From the NCBI GenBank assembly GCA_937927525.1, contig CALBDR010000259.1, positions 1 to 7,613 of the forward strand: a DNA stretch of 7,613 bases. The letters are read 5' to 3'. The translations under genes and the position numbers were made by a program. Shown piece by piece: positions 1 to 5,356 of the stretch. The stretch is from an uncultured Candidatus Melainabacteria bacterium (GTDB lineage Bacteria > Cyanobacteriota > Vampirovibrionia > LMEP-6097). The notes under the pieces were generated by a model. The model saw nothing but the letters and a program-made list of their open reading frames with translations. It had not been told where the DNA came from and searched no databases. The first letter of the stretch is position 1. The number at the start of each line of letters is the position of its first letter.

Positions 1-192
1 TCTTCCTTGAAGTCCTGTGTAAATGGCATAGAGGAACATTAAGTTTACTCGTCTTGGGGCTTTTAGTTTTAGTCTTATATAAGATTCTACAGCGCCTAGC
101 TCGGATAGCTCTTCAGCTGTGTGGATATTGATTAGAGCAAAAAGCTCTTCACAGACTGGTCCTAGGTTTTTTATGGTGCTGATTTTTGCCAT
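1..192 (-). CDS. TfoX C-terminal domain protein (5' part, cut by window edge)
   Basis: The minus strand is open from an ATG at 192-190 to the window edge, giving 64 residues. The protein begins MAKISTIKNLGPVCEELFAL, continues with an IHTAEELSELGAVESYIRLK stretch and reaches LMFLYAIYTGLQGR. The order 'NLGP...L..I.IHTAEEL..LGAVE.Y.RLK......N.L.LYA...GLQGR' is the signature of the TfoX C-terminal domain (helix-hairpin-helix-like, found in TfoX/Sxy competence regulators). The family domain is about 80 residues, so only the last 15-20 are missing. The start lies at the domain edge, so this looks like a stand-alone TfoX_C protein and not a full Sxy with an N-terminal domain. No Shine-Dalgarno site precedes the ATG. 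A TAGATT hexamer lies 7 bases upstream. Stand-alone TfoX_C proteins have no settled function; a role in competence is only a possibility. It is divergent from the AbiJ-like gene. Confidence 0.85.
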   Translation of the reverse strand, partial: MAKISTIKNLGPVCEELFALINIHTAEELSELGAVESYIRLKLKAPRRVNLMFLYAIYTGLQGR

Positions 193-199
193 CTATAGT

Positions 200-205
200 A
201 ATCTA
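200..205 (-). promoter_or_regulatory. Putative -10 element for the TfoX_C gene
   Basis: On the minus strand TAGATT is followed by 7 bases and then the ATG at 192. It matches TATAAT at the A2 and T6 positions and puts the expected transcription start at or next to the start codon. No convincing -35 element is visible. The call rests mainly on the same spacing recurring at other genes in the window. Confidence 0.35.
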
Positions 206-220
206 GCAAAGTTTTGTTAA

Positions 221-234
221 TATAATGGCATAAT
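221..234 (+). promoter_or_regulatory. Putative -10 elements for the AbiJ-like gene
   Basis: Two overlapping options exist. A perfect TATAAT lies at 221-226, and CATAAT at 229-234 ends 8 bases before the ATG at 243. The first would give a leader of about ten bases. The second would give an essentially leaderless mRNA. No good -35 hexamer and no Shine-Dalgarno site is visible. The 50-base spacer is shared with the divergent TfoX_C gene. Confidence 0.45.
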
Positions 235-242
235 TATTGTTA

Positions 243-1079
243 ATGAATAAAAGATTCTCAGAAAGATTAGGTTTTGTTGAGGTGAATAATGAGCTTCAAA
301 TTGAATCTATGAATGATGACTTAAGGAATTCGTTGTGGAATTTTCTAAGCGAAATATTTGATAACTATGATGTTTTTAATCAACTTATAAATTTTGCCAC
401 CGTAAACTTTTTTAAATTACCTATTGATGAGATACCTTGGCGAGAGGAACGTTTATGGTTCAAAAGTATATATGATGAATGTGAATGGTTTGAGATTTAT
501 AATCTTTTGGAATGTATTCTCAATAATATTGAAAATATATTTGGGTATTCTTTGGGAGAAGGTCTGCTTGAATCTTTTTATAATAAGGCAAATGAAATTC
601 TTGAAAGAGAATTATCAGCATATAGATTCATGGATGGTCTATTTACCCCTATTACAAACGAGTACGAAATGGTCTCAATCAAGGAAACTAAAAACTATTC
701 ATCTATTCACGAAAAATTAAAAGGTGTTAATGAGCATATTAAAATGGCTCAAGCTAAATTAAGCTTAAAGCCTGAAGCTGATTATAGAAATTCGATAAAA
801 GAATCAATTAGTGCTGTTGAATCATTGATTAGAAAAATATCAGGAAAAAGCAATTTAAGTGAAGGTCTTAGATTCTTGAAAACAAAATTTAAATTACATT
901 CTTGTCTTCAACTAGGCTTTGAAAAACTTTATAACTATTCAAGTGATGAAAATGGTATTAGGCACGCTATTCATGGAGATAGGGATATAGGCTTTGATGA
1001 AGCAAAATATATGTTAGTGTCATGCTCTGCCTTCATTAATTACTTAATTCCTAAAGCAAATGAGCATAATTTACTCTAA
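243..1079 (+). CDS. AbiJ-like abortive-infection protein (AbiJ_NTD4 plus HEPN-like C-terminus)
   Basis: The 278-residue protein is recognised by motif order. RFSERLGFVEV (residues 4-14) and IESMNDDLRNSLWN (20-33) mark the AbiJ N-terminal domain 4. ERELSAYRF in the middle is followed by YRNSIKESISAVESLIRKI (from about 181) and SSDENGIRHAIHGD...YMLVSCSAFINYLI (about 233-270), which form the helical HEPN-like C-terminus. Length and end-to-end motif order match the full-length family, so the gene looks intact. HEPN domains are often RNases with an R-x4-6-H motif. Here the arginine is in R-H-A-I-H (R240, H241, H244), so the spacing is not canonical and catalysis is uncertain. The family is grouped with lactococcal AbiJ, so phage defence by growth arrest is the inferred role; the protein is soluble. 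ATG 243 is chosen because the protein then starts MNKRFSER as relatives do; TTG 237 is in frame and adds two residues. Its last 4 bases overlap the end of the convergent ATPase gene. Confidence 0.88.
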   Translation: MNKRFSERLGFVEVNNELQIESMNDDLRNSLWNFLSEIFDNYDVFNQLINFATVNFFKLPIDEIPWREERLWFKSIYDECEWFEIYNLLECILNNIENIFGYSLGEGLLESFYNKANEILERELSAYRFMDGLFTPITNEYEMVSIKETKNYSSIHEKLKGVNEHIKMAQAKLSLKPEADYRNSIKESISAVESLIRKISGKSNLSEGLRFLKTKFKLHSCLQLGFEKLYNYSSDENGIRHAIHGDRDIGFDEAKYMLVSCSAFINYLIPKANEHNLL

Positions 1080-2218
1080 CCCACCTCCCCAAGCGGCTTC
1101 GCCGCCACCCTTTCATGCAAAGCATACTCCCTCTTCCCAGGATAAATCACATAAATCTTCTCCAAATCCAACTCCTCTAAAGCTGTAAGCATCGACTTTT
1201 CAAGTTTCGGTGCGTCACTATATTTAAATTCACAGCCAATAAGTTTAGAATTTTTCATAAAAACTAAATCTAACTCGGCTCCTGAATGTAAATTCCAGAA
1301 GAAACATTCTTCATGGGCAAGCTTAAAAGCTTTTATGGTTTCCTCTAGGGCAAAGCCCTCCCAAGAAGCTCCTAACTTTGGGTTACTCTTTAATTTAGCT
1401 TCAGAAGAGATGTTCATAAGAGCATGAAAAATTCCTGAGTCACGAAAATATATCTTTGGTCTTTTAACTAAGCGTTTTTTTGTGTTATAAAACCAAGGCT
1501 GTAACTCTCTAATCATGTAGGTTCCAGTCAAAATATCTAAATAGCTTCTAGCTGTTTTATCTGAGCAGTCTAAACTTTTAGCTATTTCAGAGGCTTTGAA
1601 AATTTGTCCATGATAATGCGCAAGCATCATCCAGAATCTTCTAAGCGCTCTTGCTGGAATGTCAATCCCTAACTGTGGTATATCTCGCTCAAGAAAAGTT
1701 TTAATGAACTCTTCCCTCCAACTCAAAGATTTACGATCATCCTTTGCAAGAAAGGCTAAAGGAAATCCTCCTCTAATCCACAATTTATCTCTTTCTGTTT
1801 TTTTACAATTATCAAGACTAAAACCAGAAAGCTCCAAATGATAGACTCTCCCAGCAAGTGACTCAGAACTTAACTTTAAAAGTTTAGGTGAAGCACTACC
1901 AAGAATTATGAATTTTTGTCCCTTGTCAGCTAAAACTCTTAATACAGGAAATAAGTCAGGGTCTTCCTGAATTTCATCTATTACGATAAGTTCTTTTTTA
2001 TTCTCAAGCTCCAATAATGGATTCCTTAAGATCTGAAAATCCAAAGGGTTTTCCAAATCATAAAATTTATATTTTTTTATTTTCAATTCACGAATATATT
2101 GATGAGCAAGAGTGGTTTTACCACATTGGCGTGGTCCTAGTATCGAAGCTATAGGAAAGTCTTTTAAGGCTTCCTTTAGCTCTTTAAGTTTATTTTTTCT
2201 GATGATTTCTTTATTCAT
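1076..2218 (-). CDS. AAA-family ATPase with DUF4143-type C-terminal domain
   Basis: The 380-residue protein opens with a P-loop ATPase. Walker A is GPRQCGKTT (28-36), Walker B is IVIDE (78-82), followed by IILGSAS (104-110, sensor-1 region) and SLAGRV (120-125). LWIRGGFPLAFLA is typical of this family (AAA_14 followed by DUF4143). The C-terminal half has a winged-helix-like stretch (KASEIAKSLDCSDKTARSYL), then WEGFALEE, SGAELDLVF and GCEFKYS. In these, E287, D317, E330 and K332 resemble a PD-(D/E)XK nuclease-like core. Length is normal for the family and all motifs are present, so it looks functional. The cellular role of the family is unknown; nucleic-acid binding or toxin-antitoxin-like roles have been suggested. 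Start ATG 2218 lacks a Shine-Dalgarno site but has TAGAAT 8 bases upstream. The last codons (VAAKPLGEVG) are strikingly GC-rich compared with the rest of the gene. Confidence 0.9.
   Translation of the reverse strand: MNKEIIRKNKLKELKEALKDFPIASILGPRQCGKTTLAHQYIRELKIKKYKFYDLENPLDFQILRNPLLELENKKELIVIDEIQEDPDLFPVLRVLADKGQKFIILGSASPKLLKLSSESLAGRVYHLELSGFSLDNCKKTERDKLWIRGGFPLAFLAKDDRKSLSWREEFIKTFLERDIPQLGIDIPARALRRFWMMLAHYHGQIFKASEIAKSLDCSDKTARSYLDILTGTYMIRELQPWFYNTKKRLVKRPKIYFRDSGIFHALMNISSEAKLKSNPKLGASWEGFALEETIKAFKLAHEECFFWNLHSGAELDLVFMKNSKLIGCEFKYSDAPKLEKSMLTALEELDLEKIYVIYPGKREYALHERVAAKPLGEVG
1093..1105. other. GC-rich hairpin at the convergent gene junction
   Basis: GCGGC-TTC-GCCGC is a perfect 5-bp stem with a 3-base loop. 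It lies 13 bases past the AbiJ-like stop codon and inside the last codons of the ATPase gene. No T-run follows on the plus strand, so it is not a classical intrinsic terminator. It could still act as a weak transcription or RNA-decay barrier between the two convergent genes. It stands out because the surroundings are AT-rich. Confidence 0.3.
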
Positions 2219-2226
2219 CTATTTAT

Positions 2227-2232
2227 ATTCTA
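2227..2232 (-). promoter_or_regulatory. Putative -10 element for the AAA ATPase gene
   Basis: TAGAAT on the minus strand (5 of 6 matches to TATAAT) ends 8 bases before the ATG at 2218. The predicted transcript would start within one or two bases of the start codon. The -35 region is weak. One arm of the dyad at 2234-2268 falls in the spacer between -10 and -35, where a bound protein could block transcription. Confidence 0.45.
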
Positions 2233-2233
2233 C

Positions 2234-2268
2234 CTTGAAAACTCGGAGTCATAACTCGAAATTTCAAG
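2234..2268. promoter_or_regulatory. Imperfect inverted repeat in a divergent intergenic region (possible operator)
   Basis: The arms CTTGAAAACTCG (2234-2245) and CGAAATTTCAAG (2257-2268) are reverse complements at 10 of 12 positions, with the outer 7 bp perfect (CTTGAAA/TTTCAAG), around an 11-base centre. It lies between the divergent ATPase and ygaP genes and abuts the ATPase -10 element. Position and symmetry suit a dimeric regulator. A chance AT-rich palindrome is the alternative. Confidence 0.35.
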
Positions 2269-2327
2269 CTAAAATTACCCAAGCTCAAAATAGCAAAAAT
2301 TCTCTAAAATATGCTTAAATTAGCTAT

Positions 2328-2846
2328 ATGAGTGAAATATTAAGCCCAAAACAAGCAGAAGAATTAATTAAAACTAACTCCAATCTTGAGATTATTGATG
2401 TCCGTAACCCCGATGAATATAAAGTGGCTCACATCAAGTCAGCTAAACTTATCCCAGTCTCTGAAATCGATTCTCGCTTAGCCGAAATTTCTAAAGATAA
2501 AGATTTATTACTCTACTGTAAAGCGGGGAAACGCTCGGCTAAAGCTGCTGGCATACTTGAAGCTAACTCATTTACGCGTTTAAAAGAGATAGAAGGTGGT
2601 ATGGATGCTTGGCTAAATGCAAAACTCCCCTCAGAATCTGAGCAGTCTTGCCCAATCTCTGTAACGAGACAAGTTTTCATAGTGGCAGGTTTATTGATAT
2701 TAACTGGGGTGATTTTAAGCTTAACGCTTAATCCAGCTTTTATTTACCTTTCAGGCTTTGTTGGCTTAGGTTTGTTTTTCTCAGGTATCACTGGTTTTTG
2801 TGGAATGCAGTTACTTTTAGAGAAAATGCCATGGAATAAAGCTTAA
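2328..2846 (+). CDS. ygaP: YgaP-type membrane-anchored rhodanese (rhodanese domain plus DUF2892)
   Basis: The 172-residue protein matches E. coli YgaP (174 residues) in length and architecture. Residues 1-100 are a single rhodanese domain: LEIIDVRNPDEYKVAHIKSA, then the active-site loop CKAGKRS with catalytic C64, then EGGMDAWLNAKLP. Residues 108-172 match the YgaP membrane tail: two transmembrane helices (about 115-133 and 137-157), with LSGFVGLGLFFSGITGFCGM and the closing LLEKMPWN almost as in YgaP. It would transfer sulfane sulfur (thiosulfate or persulfide to thiophilic acceptors) on the cytoplasmic face of the inner membrane. C158 is at the position of a second conserved cysteine. C108, just before the first helix, is a third cysteine that I do not recall in the E. 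coli protein. ATG 2328 gives the family N-terminus. No Shine-Dalgarno site is visible; weak -10-like sequences (TAAAAT 2305, TATGCT 2310, TTAAAT 2315) lie upstream. asmA follows after 30 bases. Confidence 0.93.
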   Translation: MSEILSPKQAEELIKTNSNLEIIDVRNPDEYKVAHIKSAKLIPVSEIDSRLAEISKDKDLLLYCKAGKRSAKAAGILEANSFTRLKEIEGGMDAWLNAKLPSESEQSCPISVTRQVFIVAGLLILTGVILSLTLNPAFIYLSGFVGLGLFFSGITGFCGMQLLLEKMPWNKA

Positions 2847-2863
2847 ATTTTTAATAACTTAGA

Positions 2864-2869
2864 TATAAT
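2864..2869 (+). promoter_or_regulatory. Putative -10 element for the asmA-like gene
   Basis: A perfect TATAAT ends 7 bases before the ATG at 2877, inside the 30-base gap after ygaP. The predicted transcription start coincides with the start codon, implying a leaderless mRNA. The -35 region (around 2841-2847, CTTAAA-like) is weak. This suggests asmA can be transcribed independently of ygaP. Confidence 0.5.
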
Positions 2870-2876
2870 TAGTGGC

Positions 2877-4724
2877 ATGGACTCCACTGCTAAAAAAGCT
2901 TCATTCCCTATACTTATTCTAAGTCTACTCTTAGTTTTTATATTATTGGTCTCAGTATTATATGGATTCTTTGAACTTTATTTAAAGAAGAATTGGGAAA
3001 CTATACTAAAAGATCAAGTTAAAACTCAGACTGGTATCTCACTTGATTTTGATAAATTGCGCTTTAACTTTTTAAGTTTTTTAAAGTTGCAACCAAGTCT
3101 AGAGATTCAAAATTTAAAAGTAGAAGATGCTGTTAGCTTAGATAAGTTTTATTTAGAGCTTAAGCTTAAGTCTTTGCTTGAAAGAAAGATGATTTTAGAA
3201 TCGATTAAAATTATCAAGCCACGTATTGCACTTTATAGTGATGAAAATCACATGGTGCATTTGAAAGGCTTAGATTTATCTAAGTTGCAGGCTCAAGCAG
3301 CTGCTGGAACGCAAAGTGCTACTGTAACTAAAACAAATAATGCTCCTCAACTAGATTTGATCGATAATTTTACTTTAGATTCACTTCAAATAGTTGATGC
3401 AAACATTGACTATGAGCCGTATGGCGCTAAACCGATTAATCTTAAGAATTTAAATTTATCAATTTCTGATTTAGAGTTAAGTAAAAATCCTGAAGAGTCT
3501 ACAAAGGTTTCTAAGATTGATTTTAATACTAAACTTTTTGGCTCTGATAGTTCCAAATTAGTTTATAGAGGAAATTTAGGTCCACTTCCTTTAGATTTAA
3601 GCTCACTAAAAAGTAGTGGTAAGTTAGATTTGAACTTAAATTTAGCTGAGTTAGATCCTGAGTTTTTAGCAACTAATGTACCTTTACTTGCGATGACTAA
3701 GTCTGGAGAGGATCATATTAAGTTTTCAACGAAACTCTCTGGTGATCTTTTAGATAGACTTTCAGGAAATGGCAATCTTTCTTTGAATGAATTGAAGATT
3801 GGTGCTGATCCTCAACATTTAATCAAACTCAATTCTTTACTGAGTTTTAGCTCATCGATGAATTTAATTAAAAACCCATTTGTGGATTTGAAAATCTCAA
3901 AGGGTGCTGTAGCAGTTACTAATAAAGACTTTGAGGAAAATTCTTCAGGAAATTTAGAGTTTAAACTTAACTCTAAAACACTTTTGGATACTCAGTATTC
4001 AAGTTTTGATTTTTCAGGTTCTTTAGAGGGCTTGAAGATTGATGAATTGATGCACGCTTTTGATCCTAATGCGGTAAGTCCTGTTACAGGCTTGTTTGAG
4101 ATGCCATATTTTGAAATCCAAGCTGATGGAAAGACTCCTGAAGAGATTAATAAATCAATGACAGGTCATGGCTCAATTAATTTCCATGAAGGAAAGATAG
4201 TCTTTCTAGATCAATTAAAAAAGAAAAAGGATCAAATCACTAGATTTTTACCGATAGATACTAGCACTCTAGATAAAGCTTTAGACAGTAAGTTTGCTGA
4301 AGCTAGTTCTAAGTTTAACATTGCAAAGGAAAAGCTTTTCTTTAAAGATATACTCGTGAAGAACAAACTAGCTGAACTAACGGGTTCTGGTAAGTTTAGG
4401 TTTGATAATTACATGAACTTTGACTTACTATTTGAAGTTCCTAAGCAAATGAATATTGCTTTTAGCGTAACAGGCATGGCTGATAAACCTAGTCTTAAAG
4501 TGAATAGCTTTAATTTGATTAATGGTAAAACTCAATCAGCCACAGGAGCTGCATTGTCTACGCCTAGTCTTGCACTAGATACTACAAATCTAGGCTCTAC
4601 TTTAAAGTCTGTTTTAGGTGGGAAATTAAATAAAACAGATCCAGCAAAAAAAGAGAAAGTTGAGAAAGCAGCTGAGACTATTAATCAACTTCTTGATATT
4701 GGTAATCAATTTTTGAAAAATTAG
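2877..4724 (+). CDS. AsmA family envelope protein
   Basis: The 615-residue protein is close to the 617 of E. coli AsmA. Residues 10-31 form one N-terminal transmembrane helix that anchors it in the inner membrane; the rest is periplasmic. The AsmA N-terminal region follows, with a FDKLRFNFLSFLKLQPSLEI stretch and LERKMILESIKIIKPRIALY. A long repetitive beta-rich middle comes next. The AsmA-type C-terminal part runs from about residue 403 (VTGLFEMPYFEIQADG, MTGHGSINFHEGKI, then 'LTGSGKFRFDNY...F.VTGMADKPSLKV') to about 548. The tail, about 550-615, is a low-complexity stretch that turns lysine-rich. The AsmA/TamB/YhdP superfamily forms lipid-conducting grooves between inner and outer membrane and affects outer-membrane assembly, so this gene argues for a diderm cell. 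Substrate and exact subfamily cannot be set from sequence alone. ATG 2877 is supported by the TATAAT 7 bases upstream. The gene ends 12 bases before the first 48-base repeat. Confidence 0.85.
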   Translation: MDSTAKKASFPILILSLLLVFILLVSVLYGFFELYLKKNWETILKDQVKTQTGISLDFDKLRFNFLSFLKLQPSLEIQNLKVEDAVSLDKFYLELKLKSLLERKMILESIKIIKPRIALYSDENHMVHLKGLDLSKLQAQAAAGTQSATVTKTNNAPQLDLIDNFTLDSLQIVDANIDYEPYGAKPINLKNLNLSISDLELSKNPEESTKVSKIDFNTKLFGSDSSKLVYRGNLGPLPLDLSSLKSSGKLDLNLNLAELDPEFLATNVPLLAMTKSGEDHIKFSTKLSGDLLDRLSGNGNLSLNELKIGADPQHLIKLNSLLSFSSSMNLIKNPFVDLKISKGAVAVTNKDFEENSSGNLEFKLNSKTLLDTQYSSFDFSGSLEGLKIDELMHAFDPNAVSPVTGLFEMPYFEIQADGKTPEEINKSMTGHGSINFHEGKIVFLDQLKKKKDQITRFLPIDTSTLDKALDSKFAEASSKFNIAKEKLFFKDILVKNKLAELTGSGKFRFDNYMNFDLLFEVPKQMNIAFSVTGMADKPSLKVNSFNLINGKTQSATGAALSTPSLALDTTNLGSTLKSVLGGKLNKTDPAKKEKVEKAAETINQLLDIGNQFLKN

Positions 4725-4736
4725 TTTTTATTTGGT

Positions 4737-4784
4737 TTTGCGGAAAAATGACCCCTTAAATTTTTTCTTCGAGATTGATATTTT
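4737..4784 (+). repeat. 48-base direct repeat, copy 1
   Basis: It begins TTTGCGGAAAAATGACCCC and ends GATTGATATTTT. It is identical to 5205-5252 except for one base (G at 4771, T at 5239). The offset between copies is 468 bases and both lie in the same orientation. Copy 1 lies between the asmA stop and the first small membrane gene, whose ATG is 8 bases after the repeat. The GGAAAAATGACCCC core resembles sequences near insertion-sequence ends, but no transposase is present. Its 3' end, TGATATTTT, reads as an extended -10 element. Confidence 0.95.
4776..4784 (+). promoter_or_regulatory. Putative extended -10 at the end of repeat copy 1
   Basis: TG-A-TATTTT fits an extended -10 (TGnTATAAT, 4 of 6 in the hexamer) and ends 8 bases before ATG 4793. 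This is the same spacing seen at other genes in the window. If used, the repeat itself would supply the promoter of the small-gene pair. Confidence 0.35.
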
Positions 4785-4792
4785 CTTTTTTA

Positions 4793-5020
4793 ATGTATTC
4801 TAAAAATATTAAGGAAGAGAATAAGTATAAAGCTGAAACCTTTAGGACATTTGGTTTTGCTGTTATGGTTCCTTTTGCCAAAGCTTTTCTTATGTTTATT
4901 GATGATTTTGAGGTTATAAATGAGGTTCACTTTCAAGTTAATGGTGTAATTTCTTTTTTACTTATATTTTTAGGCGTAAGGTTAATTGATATGGGAAGGC
5001 AAGTGATAGAATTTAATTAA
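4793..5020 (+). CDS. Small membrane protein, unrecognised (75 aa)
   Basis: The protein is not recognised. From ATG 4793 it has a charged N-terminus (MYSKNIKEENKYKAETFRTF), a first hydrophobic helix (about residues 20-38, FGFAVMVPFAKAFLMFI), an acidic loop (DDFEVINEVHF) and a second helix (about 50-66, GVISFLLIFLGVRLIDM). It probably forms a two-helix hairpin in the inner membrane. An in-frame TTG at 4775 would add six residues, but that start lies inside the 48-base repeat and gives a less natural N-terminus. The next gene starts 15 bases after the stop with an AAGGA in between, so the two are likely one operon. Both lie in the repeat-bounded segment. Toxin-like or transport-accessory roles are possible but unsupported. 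Confidence 0.65.
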   Translation: MYSKNIKEENKYKAETFRTFGFAVMVPFAKAFLMFIDDFEVINEVHFQVNGVISFLLIFLGVRLIDMGRQVIEFN

Positions 5021-5035
5021 GGAAAATGCTTATTT

Positions 5036-5227
5036 ATGGAGATAGATACAACAATTTTTGGCGCATTATTTGCTTTTTTTATAGCATTTTCTTTTAGTTC
5101 CTTTATTTTTTACCGTTTTGCTTTCCTATGGGGAAAACTTGATGGACGAGTTCCTAAAGATGCTCGTTTCTGGAAATTTTTCTACCATGAAATGAAAGAT
5201 TTCATTTGCGGAAAAATGACCCCTTAA
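5036..5227 (+). CDS. Small single-helix membrane protein, end supplied by repeat (63 aa)
   Basis: The protein is not recognised. Residues about 8-30 form one strongly hydrophobic, phenylalanine-rich helix (FGALFAFFIAFSFSSFIF and on). A basic and aromatic tail follows (RVPKDARFWKFFYHEMKDF). The last residues CGKMTP and the TAA stop are read entirely from copy 2 of the 48-base repeat, so the original C-terminus may have been replaced when the repeat arrived. An AAGGA at 5019-5023 lies about 12 bases before ATG 5036, rather far but the only Shine-Dalgarno-like site of this sort near a start in the window. This suits a second operon gene that lacks its own promoter. It is likely co-expressed with the 75-residue protein. 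Short length keeps confidence moderate. Confidence 0.55.
   Translation: MEIDTTIFGALFAFFIAFSFSSFIFYRFAFLWGKLDGRVPKDARFWKFFYHEMKDFICGKMTP
5190..5207. repeat. Palindrome at the left edge of repeat copy 2
   Basis: AAATGAAA-GA-TTTCATTT has perfect 8-bp arms with a 2-base centre. Its right arm runs three bases into the 48-base repeat. It is inside the coding region of the 63-residue protein, encoding part of HEMKDFIC. It is AT-only apart from the G/C pair, so it may be chance, but its position exactly at the repeat boundary is notable. Confidence 0.4.
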
Positions 5228-5252
5228 ATTTTTTCTTCTAGATTGATATTTT
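5205..5252 (+). repeat. 48-base direct repeat, copy 2
   Basis: This is the second copy of the element at 4737-4784, with 47 of 48 bases identical. Its first bases provide the last five or six codons and the stop of the 63-residue protein. The TGATATTTT end is also present (5244-5252), but no ATG follows at 8 bases and no plus-strand ORF of note starts before 5387. Downstream lies a 134-base spacer (5253-5386) with a GC-richer patch around 5270-5307 and no plus-strand gene that I can support. Confidence 0.95.
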
Positions 5253-5356
5253 TAATAAAGTACTTTGAGCTTTCATGGGCTTCCTCGCATAAGGCTCTGA
5301 GTGCACCTTAATTCAAGATAAAAATAAAAACATAGGAAAATTAGATCATGTTTGTG

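Noticed and set aside
424..720. 98-codon plus-strand ORF inside the AbiJ-like gene
   Set aside because: It lies in another frame of a well-supported gene and its translation has no family features.
1659..1841. 60-codon plus-strand ORF opposite the ATPase
   Set aside because: Antisense shadow of the ATPase coding region; low-complexity product.
2112..2318. 68-codon plus-strand ORF covering the ATPase Walker A region and the spacer
   Set aside because: Mostly antisense to the conserved ATPase start, with no recognisable product; the rest is the divergent intergenic region.
4775..4792. TTG start giving an 81-residue version of the first small membrane protein
   Set aside because: The codon falls inside the 48-base repeat, and ATG 4793 has a better N-terminus and the -10 spacing seen elsewhere.
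5291..5309. AAGG/CCTT hairpin as a terminator before the large gene
   Set aside because: The stem is only 4 bp with a long loop and no T-run follows.
5326..5341. AAAAACATAGGAAAAT occurring near 5326 and again near 7496
   Set aside because: Only 16 bases and A-rich; plausible by chance, and the second copy is inside a coding region with no shared flank.
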